22,844 nt of DNA from CAYOFK01 sp964403185. GTDB taxonomy: Bacteria; Bacteroidota; Bacteroidia; Bacteroidales; VadinHA17. The translations under genes and the position numbers were made by a program. The notes below the pieces were generated by a model. That model saw only the letters and a program-made list of their open reading frames with translations, had not been told where the DNA came from and ran no database searches. Below, one piece after another: positions 15,684-22,708 of the stretch. The stretch spans positions 1 to 22,844 of the forward strand of contig CAYOFK010000025.1 in NCBI GenBank assembly GCA_964403185.1, written 5' to 3'. Position 1 is the first letter of the stretch. Each line of letters begins with the position of its first letter.

Positions 15684-16355
15684 ATGAAAAACGGGAAAAA
15701 AGCAATTATTGTTGGAGCAACAGGGCTGGTGGGAGGACATCTGCTGAGATTGCTGATTGAGGATCCTGATTTTGATGAGGTGGTAGTTTTCGGCAGGAGG
15801 AATACCGGAGGTGATCATTCCAAAGTGAAACAGGTGGTGACAGATTTTACCAATACTAAATTCCTGCAGGAGCATGTTCATGGTGATGTACTTTTTTGTT
15901 GTTTGGGTACCACCATTAATAAGGCCGGAAGTAAAAAAGCATTCGAATGGGTTGACATGGAGATCCCAACCATCCTTGCCCAGGTGTCCAATGAAAACAA
16001 GGTCGGGGCTTTTGTTATGGTCACAGCTATTGGCGCCAATCCAAATTCAATGAATTTTTATAACAGCACAAAAGGAAAAGCAGAGGCTGCCGTTAAAGAA
16101 AAAAACATACCAAAAACCATTATTTGCAGGCCAGCCATGTTGATGGGTAAACGTGATGAATTTCGTTTAATGGAAGAAGTGGCAAAGTTAGTTATTAAAG
16201 CAATCGACTGGAGTTTTGTCCGCTCCCTCAAAAAATTCCGCGGAATTGAAGGGAAACAGGTGGCCCGGGCTATGATACACTACTTTAAGACGCTCGATAA
16301 GGGTTACTTTATAATCAGGTCTGATCAACTACAGAAATTTTCATCGCGATGGTAA
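15684..16355 (+). CDS. NAD(P)-binding atypical SDR protein (TIP30/HTATIP2-like)
   Basis: A 223-aa Rossmann-fold protein. The dinucleotide motif GATGLVGG is at 11-18, with a basic VFGRRN at the end of the second strand (35-40) that would favour NADP. CCLGTTINKAGSKKAF (72-87) and the catalytic-like Tyr126-x3-Lys130 (YNSTK) place it with the small atypical SDRs related to TIP30/HTATIP2, common in bacteria and usually of unknown substrate. No signal peptide is present, so it is cytoplasmic. It lies 8 bp after ggt and overlaps the next gene by 7 bp (ATGGTAA), so it is part of the same operon. A specific reaction cannot be assigned. Confidence 0.87.
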   Translation: MKNGKKAIIVGATGLVGGHLLRLLIEDPDFDEVVVFGRRNTGGDHSKVKQVVTDFTNTKFLQEHVHGDVLFCCLGTTINKAGSKKAFEWVDMEIPTILAQVSNENKVGAFVMVTAIGANPNSMNFYNSTKGKAEAAVKEKNIPKTIICRPAMLMGKRDEFRLMEEVAKLVIKAIDWSFVRSLKKFRGIEGKQVARAMIHYFKTLDKGYFIIRSDQLQKFSSRW

Positions 16356-16951
16356 AGTGGGGCACAGAAACAGATTTTTTAAGGCTGGCTCTAAACCGTC
16401 AGAGCGACCGCGGATATGAGGATAAACCTGTGGAACGGGAAAAACTTGACCGTTGCCTGGAGGCCGCCAGGATCGCACCTTCGGCTTGCAACTCCCAACC
16501 CTGGATGTTTATTATTGTGGACCATCCTGAACTCAAAAATAAAATCGCCGATGCCACATCAAACCGGCTCCTCCCCCTCAATCATTTCACAAAACAGGCC
16601 CCGGTGCATGTTGTAGTTGTGCAGGAACAACCGCGGCTGGTTTCCACTATTGGTGGAGCTATAAAAGACAAGGAATACCCATTGATGGACATAGGAATTG
16701 CCGCTGCACACTTCTGCCTGCAAGCCACCGCCGAAGGATTGGGAACCTGCATGCTGGGCTGGTTTAATGAAAGAAAGGTCAAAAAGCTTTTGCACATACC
16801 AAAATCGAAACGGGCCCTTCTCATCATTGCCGTCGGTTACTCAAACCAGGAAACCCGCTCCAAAAAACGAAAAACAATGGGGGAGATCACAAGGCACAAC
16901 AGTTATAAAAAATCCACTGCAAAACTGAAAGTTCAAACCGGTAAAACCTGA
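16349..16951 (+). CDS. nitroreductase family protein
   Basis: A 200-aa FMN-dependent oxidoreductase of the nitroreductase fold. FMN-contacting segments are RQSDRGY (17-23; family pattern RRSxRxF/Y), APSACNSQPW (43-52) and DIGIAAAHFCLQATAEGLGTCMLGWF in the second half. Such proteins use NAD(P)H to reduce nitro, quinone or flavin-type substrates; the true substrate is unknown. It has a lysine-rich C-terminal tail (KKSTAKLKVQTGK). The ATG overlaps the end of the SDR gene by 7 bp, which fixes the start and indicates translational coupling. The next gene starts 39 bp downstream. Confidence 0.92.
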   Translation: MVKWGTETDFLRLALNRQSDRGYEDKPVEREKLDRCLEAARIAPSACNSQPWMFIIVDHPELKNKIADATSNRLLPLNHFTKQAPVHVVVVQEQPRLVSTIGGAIKDKEYPLMDIGIAAAHFCLQATAEGLGTCMLGWFNERKVKKLLHIPKSKRALLIIAVGYSNQETRSKKRKTMGEITRHNSYKKSTAKLKVQTGKT

Positions 16952-16990
16952 TTCAGACAAGTTATGTAATCCACCTAAACTTATGGGTCA

Positions 16991-17749
16991 ATGACCAGAT
17001 ATATACATGATGAAGAAGCACACAACTTATCTTCCCCGAAAAAGATCGTTCCGGTTTTGATGGAACTGATTAATCCTGAAAGTGTTGTGGACGTTGGATG
17101 TGGTATCGGCACCTTCCTGTACCAGTTCAAACAGGCAGGGGTGAGGGAGGTCCTGGGTATTGACGGGTCCTGGGTCAACCGGAGCTTATTATCAAAATAC
17201 CTCGACCACAACGAATTCATGCAAAAAGATCTGGAACTGCCTCTGGCTATAGAACGAAAATTTGATCTGGTCATTTGTATGGAAGTGGTCGAACACCTGA
17301 AAAAATCTTCGGCAGACATTATTACCGCTAATTTGACAAGCCTTGGCAATATCATCCTTTTCTCTGCTGCCCCTCCCTTCCAGGGAGGACAAAACCATGT
17401 AAATGAACAGTGGTTGAGTTACTGGCAGGAAAAATTCCTCAGACGTGGTTACATGATGCATGATGTGTTAAGAACATTCTTCTGGGATGATCCGGAAGTT
17501 GATTGGTGGTATAAACAGAATATGGTTTTGGTAGCTCATGGGGATGATCCCTTGCTGCCACCAGATCTGAAGAAGAGTGCCATCCTGAACATTATACATC
17601 CCCGGCTTTACCTGTCTAAAAGCAGGGTGGTAAGGGGGGATGCCTCACCCGGGTTTTATCTCAACCTGTTTTTAAAGTCCATTCTCAAAAGACTGGGACT
17701 GTATAAAAAAGATCCCCAGGAATGGCCTTCCGATTATCAGGATCACTAA
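16991..17749 (+). CDS. class I SAM-dependent methyltransferase
   Basis: A 252-aa methyltransferase of the UbiE/COQ5-like Rossmann class. Motif I is VVDVGCGIGTF (32-42), followed by the acidic end of strand 2 at Asp58 (LGID). The strand-4 motif is DLVICMEVVEHL (92-103). The remainder contains FSAAPPFQGGQNHVNEQW, as in methyltransferases encoded near polysaccharide or glycan genes, and a basic C-terminal region without membrane segments. The substrate cannot be told from the sequence. It lies 39 bp after the nitroreductase, perhaps as the last gene of that train, and faces the hairpin repeat at 17781. A glycosyltransferase gene lies beyond on the opposite strand. Confidence 0.88.
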   Translation: MTRYIHDEEAHNLSSPKKIVPVLMELINPESVVDVGCGIGTFLYQFKQAGVREVLGIDGSWVNRSLLSKYLDHNEFMQKDLELPLAIERKFDLVICMEVVEHLKKSSADIITANLTSLGNIILFSAAPPFQGGQNHVNEQWLSYWQEKFLRRGYMMHDVLRTFFWDDPEVDWWYKQNMVLVAHGDDPLLPPDLKKSAILNIIHPRLYLSKSRVVRGDASPGFYLNLFLKSILKRLGLYKKDPQEWPSDYQDH

Positions 17750-17780
17750 GGTTCAGGCATCCCTTTACAACCATTTTTTT

Positions 17781-17863
17781 CGACACTGCCAGGACCTTCG
17801 GACGCTGGCAGGTCTGGCTAGATGCAATGACCTTCCAGTGTCCTTGCGACCTGGAAGTGTTAT
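17781..17863 (+). repeat. 83-bp two-hairpin repeat, copy B
   Basis: Stem 1 is CTGCCAG (17786-17792) with CTGGCAG (17805-17811). Stem 2 is CTTCCAG (17832-17838) with CTGGAAG (17851-17857). Both have perfect 7-bp stems and 12-nt loops. It aligns with the reverse complement of 12401-12482. It begins 31 bp after the methyltransferase stop and its last bases include the stop codon of the converging membrane-protein gene. Confidence 0.9.
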
Positions 17864-18312
17864 GGTAAGTCTGCGTTCGTTTGCGCTTCTTTGCGTAACG
17901 GATCATCAACTACATTCTCAGGTCCCGGATGACTCAAGATCACCAGCGTCAGCCAGGGCACAATCACCACCATCAACACTGCATAAGACAGTACCAGGAT
18001 CAAACCGGCTCCGGGCCAATGCAGGATCTTGAACATCTGACCGATCACGATCATCAACAGGGTCACTCCCGCGGCCGGATACAGGGCATTCTTATCCGCC
18101 GTATTATATAAAAAGGCAGCCAGTGCAAGTATAATGAATCCCAGTAAAGGCAATCCATTCAGGGGATCTATTCCCACATGCATGTCTAGTGTTGACATGA
18201 CATCAGAAACGGTTTTGGAGTAATCAGAGACCCAATGCTGAACCCTGGCAAGGCGGTCAAATAACAGTACGATCACTCCCAGTGCGGAAAGAATAATGGA
18301 GAATTTCTTCAT
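17860..18312 (-). CDS. small integral membrane protein with a GldL-like HWPGA motif
   Basis: A 150-aa membrane protein of unknown function. Hydrophobic segments lie near residues 4-18, 54-69, 77-93 and 103-126. FKILHWPGAG (94-103) resembles the FKxxHWPGA motif between membrane helices of the Bacteroidota gliding/type IX secretion protein GldL and related small proteins; a weaker echo (VQHW) follows the first helix. The lack of GldL's cytoplasmic region argues against it being GldL itself. The C-terminal tail (about 137-150) is encoded by sequence resembling the intergenic GCAAAGAAGCGCAAA-type repeat, and its TAA lies in the end of the hairpin repeat, so the native 3' end may have been replaced. 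It lies 11 bp after the glycosyltransferase on the same strand. Confidence 0.75.
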   Translation of the reverse strand: MKKFSIILSALGVIVLLFDRLARVQHWVSDYSKTVSDVMSTLDMHVGIDPLNGLPLLGFIILALAAFLYNTADKNALYPAAGVTLLMIVIGQMFKILHWPGAGLILVLSYAVLMVVIVPWLTLVILSHPGPENVVDDPLRKEAQTNADLP

Positions 18313-18323
18313 AATAATAAAGC

Positions 18324-19430
18324 TTAGATTTGAATTCTGTTCAATAACTCAAGAAGTATGGTTTCCTCTTTTTCCCAGCAAAATATCTGTGCGGCCTTTT
18401 CCAACCGGTTTTGGATCTGCTCACTCTCCTTCATGTTCAGAAGTTTATTTACCTGCTTTGCTATTGCTTCCGGATCATAGGAATCAAGCACTGCACCCAC
18501 CTTGTATTCTTTCACAAGACGCGACATTTCAGGCAGAGGGGAGACCAATACCGGTACCCTTGCATAAATGTAGTCAAAAATTTTATTAGGAAGGGCATGG
18601 ACGTAATTCAGGCCCTGCGGTTCCTCCAGTGAAATACCCAAACTGGCCGAAGGTGTTTTCTTTCTCAACTCAGAAGGCAACAGTCGCGGCACCATCTTAA
18701 CCCTGGCCTCCAGGTTCATTTCCTTGATCTGTGCTTTCAGGCAGGATCCCTCAGGCCCGGAACCGGCAATGACAAAAACCGCATCCCTGATAAAACTCAT
18801 AGCCCGGATCATCAGGTCGATGCCGCGGTGTTTATTTAAAGTGCCCTGGTACAGTATCACCTTTTTATTCCCGTCAATGAAGGTTTCAGGTTCCCGTACC
18901 GGGCCGGTGCCACACAAAGGTACATTTCTTAAAACAGTCACCTCTATTCCATATTCTGAGGCATAAGCCTCTGCAATCGGGTTGCTGACCGTAACGACGT
19001 ATTTTAATCCGGGGAGGATGCATCCCTCAATCTTTCGCCAGATCATTCTTATGAACGGACGTCCGGTGAGTTCCGGCACTTCGGTAAAATATTCATGGGA
19101 ATCGTAAATCAGAGGAATGTTCTTTAACCGCGAAGCAAGAAAATTGGATGGCAGGGTATCCAGGTCGTTGCTCCACAACAGGTCTGTTGCGGAAAATAAT
19201 AAGTGAAAAAAAAGACGTACATTAAAACAGGCGTAAAACAACGGTCCTCGGTTAAAGATCATCCTGAATCTGGTGGCAGGACAGGATATGCCAGTCAGAG
19301 AAAAACTGTCAGGCAGACGGCGCCCGATTAAAAAAACATTCCATCCCCGCGACTGGAAGGTATGAGCTATCCGAAGCACCCGTTGGTCCGTCACCAGATC
19401 GGTTGTGGAAGAAATAAGAACTTTTTTCAA
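18324..19430 (-). CDS. GT4-type glycosyltransferase
   Basis: A 368-aa glycosyltransferase with a GT-B fold that transfers a sugar from a nucleotide-sugar donor, probably to an envelope or exopolysaccharide acceptor. The N-terminal domain has VLISSTTDLVTDQRVLRIA and YDSHEYFTEVPEL (109-121), the latter typical of this GT4 subgroup. The C-terminal domain opens with VILYQGTLNKHRGIDLMI (191-208) and IAGSGPEG (221-228). The donor-binding region reads SLEEPQGLNYVHALPNKIFD (267-286), followed by YIYARVPVL. No signal peptide is present, so it should act on the cytoplasmic side. It is divergent from murB (88 bp apart) and followed by the small membrane protein. The donor sugar is unknown. Confidence 0.9.
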   Translation of the reverse strand: MKKVLISSTTDLVTDQRVLRIAHTFQSRGWNVFLIGRRLPDSFSLTGISCPATRFRMIFNRGPLFYACFNVRLFFHLLFSATDLLWSNDLDTLPSNFLASRLKNIPLIYDSHEYFTEVPELTGRPFIRMIWRKIEGCILPGLKYVVTVSNPIAEAYASEYGIEVTVLRNVPLCGTGPVREPETFIDGNKKVILYQGTLNKHRGIDLMIRAMSFIRDAVFVIAGSGPEGSCLKAQIKEMNLEARVKMVPRLLPSELRKKTPSASLGISLEEPQGLNYVHALPNKIFDYIYARVPVLVSPLPEMSRLVKEYKVGAVLDSYDPEAIAKQVNKLLNMKESEQIQNRLEKAAQIFCWEKEETILLELLNRIQI

Positions 19431-19518
19431 TACTGAACTTTCTGATTAATTTTACTGCATCACAATCCGGTCCCTAATTTAGGAAAATCAATCCAAAGTC
19501 GATAACACAACCCGATCC

Positions 19519-20523
19519 ATGGATATTTATTACAACCACCCGCTTAAGGAACTGAATACGTTTGGTGTGGATGTGACAGCTAAAATCCTGGCAGAAGTAG
19601 TTACGCCGTCTGAATTACCGGAATTATTCTCAGAAACCGTTGACAAAGAGCAGCCATGGATGGTGATTGGTGAGGGCAGCAACATCCTTTTTACCGGAAA
19701 CTATGAAGGCACCATTATACGGATCCTGGACGGTAGAATTGAAAAGATGGCTGAAACCAGCGAACAGGTTGTATTAAAGGTGGGGGCCGGACATTCATGG
19801 TCCGGATTTGTCGATACCTGTATTGAAAAGGGATACTGGGGCGTCGAAAACCTCTCGCTCATCCCCGGTACGGTTGGGGCCGCTCCCATCCAGAATATCG
19901 GGGCTTTCGGTGTGGAAGTTAAGGCCTGCATTGACTCGGTTGAAGGGTTTGATGTAAGTTCCGGAAAACTGATATCCATGGACCACAGTGACTGTCATTT
20001 TGACTACCGGTCAAGCATTTTTAAGAGCCGCTTAATACAAACATTCATCATCACTTCCGTAACTTTCAGGTTTGGAAAGAAACCACAGCCTGTGTTGACT
20101 TACAGTCCCCTGAACAAAATCCCTGAGCGGTCTGCTTCCCTGAAGAACATTTCCAGATTAGTAAAGGATGCGCGGCGAAACAAACTGCCCGATCCGGAAA
20201 TACTGGGCAATGCAGGCAGCTTTTTTAAGAACCCGGAGATTTCTGCAGAGACCCTGGGACCTGTTAAGAAAGAATATCCCGAAGTCCCCGTGTACAAAAT
20301 GATCAAAGGACTCTTTAAGATCCCTGCAGGCTGGCTTATTGATAAAGCAGGATTAAAAGGCTGGCGGTCAGGATCTGTGGGCATTCATGATAAACATGCC
20401 CTGGTTGTTGTTAACTATGGCGGAGCCAGGGGATCAGAGATCCTGGAGTTTTCCTTAAAAGTAGCAGAGGTTGTTTCCGGAAGATTCGGGATCCAACTTA
20501 TTCCGGAAGTCCGGATTGTATGA
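19519..20523 (+). CDS. murB: UDP-N-acetylenolpyruvoylglucosamine reductase
   Basis: MurB reduces UDP-GlcNAc-enolpyruvate to UDP-MurNAc with NADPH and FAD, the second committed step of peptidoglycan synthesis in the cytoplasm. 334 aa, close to E. coli MurB. The start HPLKELNTFGVDV is the family N-terminus. FAD contacts include GEGSNILF (51-58) and SLIPGTVGAAPIQNIGAFGV (113-132). Expected active-site residues are present: Arg164 in DYRSSIF, Ser234 in NAGSFFKNP, and Glu330 in IPEVRIV. AGWLIDKAGLKGWRSGSVGIHDKHALVVVN (270-299) fits the type I (E. coli-like) enzyme with the Tyr-loop rather than the short type II. It converges with the phosphohexomutase across a repeat-rich gap. Confidence 0.97.
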   Translation: MDIYYNHPLKELNTFGVDVTAKILAEVVTPSELPELFSETVDKEQPWMVIGEGSNILFTGNYEGTIIRILDGRIEKMAETSEQVVLKVGAGHSWSGFVDTCIEKGYWGVENLSLIPGTVGAAPIQNIGAFGVEVKACIDSVEGFDVSSGKLISMDHSDCHFDYRSSIFKSRLIQTFIITSVTFRFGKKPQPVLTYSPLNKIPERSASLKNISRLVKDARRNKLPDPEILGNAGSFFKNPEISAETLGPVKKEYPEVPVYKMIKGLFKIPAGWLIDKAGLKGWRSGSVGIHDKHALVVVNYGGARGSEILEFSLKVAEVVSGRFGIQLIPEVRIV

Positions 20524-20603
20524 TCACTGATAATGTTGACCTATTGGTGCATTCGTTTTTAATTCGTGCATTCGTGGCTTCCACTTTTCCGGGGGGCGTA
20601 GAG

Positions 20604-20652
20604 GGTGTACTAAAAAGTTTAATTTATACTAAATTCTTCACTTTGACACACC
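20604..20652. repeat. MITE-like imperfect palindrome
   Basis: The left end GGTGTACTAAAAAGT and the complement of the right end, GGTGTGTCAAAGT, resemble each other. The centre forms AATTTA-TAC-TAAATT. This could be a relic of paired insertion-sequence ends with the interior lost. No clear target duplication is seen, so confidence is low. Confidence 0.35.
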
Positions 20653-20828
20653 TTTTATAATACTACCACCTTCATCGTTCAACCTTCCCAATTATTCGTC
20701 AGCCCAGCTCGCCTGCATACATTCCCACATTAGGTGGGCAGACGAACTCAATCTACATCCTTGGCGGTCCTTTACGACTTCTTTGCGAACCCCTGCATCC
20801 CGGCAGGTTTGCGTAACAGCTCCCAACC

Positions 20829-20884
20829 CCTTCTGTGTTAAAAACACTTCCAGGAGCTTACTTCGTTCGCACTCTGGAAGGTTT
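20829..20884 (-). repeat. 56-bp dispersed hairpin repeat, copy 2
   Basis: The exact reverse complement of 5518-5573. The CTTCCAG/CTGGAAG stem and GTGTT/AACAC stem are both conserved. It ends 13 bp from the stop codon of the minus-strand phosphohexomutase gene. Confidence 0.9.
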
Positions 20885-20897
20885 CTCCACACCCCCT

Positions 20898-22307
20898 TCA
20901 GCTCTTCATAATTTCCTCATATCCTGCCTTCATGATCTCCTGTACCCTTTCCGGATCAGTTCCTTCGGCATAAGTGCGCAGAACGGGTTCGGTCCCTGAA
21001 GGCCGGATCATGTACCACTCATTTTTATTAAAGTAATACTTCCACCCATCCAGGGCATCCACCTTTTTCACTTTAAAAGAACCGAATTTCTCATACAAGC
21101 CATCCTCACATTTCTTCACCACACGGCTTTTTATATCCCTGTCCACTTTAAGATCCTGCCGCTGGTATGCAAAGGGCCCGGTGATGGCATATACTTCATT
21201 GATCAGTGTTTGCAGTGATTTCCCGGTATTCACCATGCATTCAAACAGGGTCAGTCCCATCCAGATGCCATCCCGCTCCGGGATATTTCCTTTTATGGAA
21301 ATGCCACCGGACTCCTCACCACCCACGAGGACGTCTTCCTGTATCATAACCTCCGAGATCTGTTTAAACCCGATTTTCACCCTTTGTACAGGCAATTTGT
21401 AATGCGCAGCAAGGATTTCCACTTTCACAGTGGTGGAAAACCCAACCACCACTTTGCCTGTCAACTTCTTATACCCGGCCAGATAATGCATCAGGAGAAG
21501 GATCACATGGTGGGAATCAATATAATTTCCCTCCGGATCCATCATTGCAATCCGGTCGGCATCCCCGTCCACAGCCAGGCCTGCATCGACTTTCCATTTG
21601 GAATGGATCTTTTCAGAAAACACCATCAGGTTCTGAGGCATGGGTTCCGGTGGAATGCCTTTAAAGAACGGATCTATGGTGCAGTTTGAACATTTGATTC
21701 CCGGAAGGATCTTTTTTACGATCTTTTGACCCGAGCCATACATGGCATCAAAGGCAAATTGAAATTTTGAGTTTCTGATCTTCTCCAGGTTAAAATGTGC
21801 TTCCACTTCATCAAGATAGAGATTTTCCAGATCGACATATTGGATCTTTCCTGAATTAATCATCTCCTCCCAGCGAATGGTATTCAGGTTGATCTCATTT
21901 TCCTCGGAAACAAGGTCTTCAATGTTTTTTTGATCGGTGTCAAACAGCGGACCTCCATAGGGACCCTTCAATTTTATGCCATTGTATTCAGGAGGATTGT
22001 GACTGGCAGTGATCACCACACCGAGAGAGGCAGCCAGTTTCACAACCCCAAGTGAAACCATGGGAGTGGTTACAAAATCCGGAGCCAGCAAAACATCAAC
22101 TTTTTTAAAAGCGAGTACCTTGGCCACTGTTTCAGCAAACATTTTACCCCCAAACCGGCAATCGTAACCCACCACTACACGAGGCACCTCTTCCTTATTA
22201 AAAAGCCATATTGACAGGGCTTCCGAAACCCGTGCTACATTGCGTACAGTAAAATCCTGTGCAATCACGGCCCTCCAGCCATCTGTTCCAAACCTGATCC
22301 TGTTCAT
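20898..22307 (-). CDS. phosphoglucomutase/phosphomannomutase family enzyme
   Basis: A 469-aa alpha-D-phosphohexomutase interconverting sugar 1- and 6-phosphates in the cytoplasm. The start at 22307 gives MNRIRFGTDGWRA, the normal family N-terminus; an ATG seven codons earlier adds an unsupported extension. The phosphoserine loop is TASHNPPEYNG, with Ser102. The Mg site is DGDADR (247-252), the sugar-binding loop GGEESGG (329-335), and the phosphate-binding loop RPSGTEPVLRTYAEG lies near the C-terminus. EESGG with this overall layout points to phosphoglucomutase/phosphomannomutase rather than GlmM; which sugar is used cannot be settled from sequence. A TAnnTTTG-like box (complement of 22383-22390) lies about 75 bp upstream. 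It converges on murB. Confidence 0.92.
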   Translation of the reverse strand: MNRIRFGTDGWRAVIAQDFTVRNVARVSEALSIWLFNKEEVPRVVVGYDCRFGGKMFAETVAKVLAFKKVDVLLAPDFVTTPMVSLGVVKLAASLGVVITASHNPPEYNGIKLKGPYGGPLFDTDQKNIEDLVSEENEINLNTIRWEEMINSGKIQYVDLENLYLDEVEAHFNLEKIRNSKFQFAFDAMYGSGQKIVKKILPGIKCSNCTIDPFFKGIPPEPMPQNLMVFSEKIHSKWKVDAGLAVDGDADRIAMMDPEGNYIDSHHVILLLMHYLAGYKKLTGKVVVGFSTTVKVEILAAHYKLPVQRVKIGFKQISEVMIQEDVLVGGEESGGISIKGNIPERDGIWMGLTLFECMVNTGKSLQTLINEVYAITGPFAYQRQDLKVDRDIKSRVVKKCEDGLYEKFGSFKVKKVDALDGWKYYFNKNEWYMIRPSGTEPVLRTYAEGTDPERVQEIMKAGYEEIMKS

Positions 22308-22382
22308 GTGCGTTAAAGCTAATACCAAATACTAATATATGAAAACCGGGCCGGTTTCAATAAGCAGATAAAGGGAATTTGA

Positions 22383-22390
22383 CAAACATA
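22383..22390 (-). promoter_or_regulatory. possible -7 element of the phosphohexomutase promoter
   Basis: CAAACATA reads TATGTTTG on the minus strand, matching TAnnTTTG. The nearest upstream TTTG (complement of 22404-22407) is only 13 bp away, shorter than usual, so this is tentative. Confidence 0.3.
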
Positions 22391-22410
22391 CGATATCCTC
22401 ATACAAACAG

Positions 22411-22448
22411 GTTGAAGAAAGTTGGAAAGTTGAAAAGTTGAAAGTTGA
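22411..22448. repeat. short tandem repeat of GTTGAAA-type units
   Basis: GTTGAAGAAA, GTTGGAAA, GTTGAAAA and GTTGAAA follow one another. This is simple, slippage-prone DNA without coding potential, located between the exonuclease remnant and the phosphohexomutase. Confidence 0.6.
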
Positions 22449-22490
22449 TCTGCCTGGATTTTCCTCAGCCTTTACTTTCCCCTTAGCCTG

Positions 22491-22525
22491 TAATCGTCGG
22501 ACGACCTGGAGGCGTCCGACGATTA
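22491..22525. repeat. perfect 13-bp-stem hairpin
   Basis: TAATCGTCGGACG (22491-22503) pairs perfectly with CGTCCGACGATTA (22513-22525) around a 9-nt loop, ACCTGGAGG. The stem supplies the TAA stop of the truncated exonuclease frame. The loop and stem resemble the CCGTCCG hairpin at 12161-12189. Confidence 0.85.
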
Positions 22526-22693
22526 AGTATGTTGGTGGTGGTCGGCAGTGAGGTGGGTCAGGTACTCCTTTGCTTTCACTACAGACGAAAAACAGGCCAG
22601 CTGTTGGCCATCATGAATGAAAATGGCAATCTCTGTAATTTTATCAGATTGTGGCCGTCCACCGGTTGTTTCAACATCTATAATTGCGTACAT
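22523..22693 (-). pseudogene. 5' remnant of a DnaQ-like (DEDDh) 3'-5' exonuclease gene
   Basis: Only 56 residues remain from the ATG at 22693. MYAIIDVETTGG is exonuclease motif I of the DnaQ/epsilon-type DEDD family, with the Asp and Glu of DxET, and KITEIAIFIHDGQQL is the usual next strand. After FSSVV the sequence diverges; YLTHLTA may be a trace of the conserved YITxLTGI after a small deletion. The frame then stops in the hairpin at 22491-22525. The remaining catalytic motifs (later Asp residues, His) are absent: the downstream DNA is repeats and then the phosphohexomutase. A complete exonuclease domain needs about 160 residues or more. A -7-like TATCTTTG (complement of 22701-22708) precedes it, so the fragment may still be transcribed. 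Confidence 0.72.
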
Positions 22694-22700
22694 ATCCATG

Positions 22701-22708
22701 CAAAGATA
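22701..22708 (-). promoter_or_regulatory. possible -7 element upstream of the exonuclease remnant
   Basis: CAAAGATA reads TATCTTTG on the minus strand, matching TAnnTTTG. It lies so close to the ATG that the transcript would be almost leaderless; no clear -33 box is seen. The rest of the window to 22844 shows no gene. Confidence 0.3.

Larger units (their letters stand above)
20524..20897. other. convergent intergenic gap with repeats
   Basis: No gene is supported. It holds a direct repeat of GTGCATTCGT (20547-20556, 20566-20575), a MITE-like palindrome (20604-20652), a small hairpin CCCAC-ATTAG-GTGGG near 20726-20740, a TTTGCG-rich stretch similar to 17869-17900, and copy 2 of the 56-bp repeat (20829-20884). 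Confidence 0.7.

Noticed and set aside
18186..18202. Sequence resembling the IS630 end (CTAGTGT followed by TTGACATGACA)
   Set aside because: It lies inside the membrane-protein gene, where the frame continues without interruption. There is no partner end or transposase, so it is probably chance similarity or at most a hot spot.
20898..22307. Assignment of the phosphohexomutase as GlmM
   Set aside because: The sugar-binding loop GGEESGG and overall layout fit phosphoglucomutase/phosphomannomutase better; GlmM usually has GGEQSGH.
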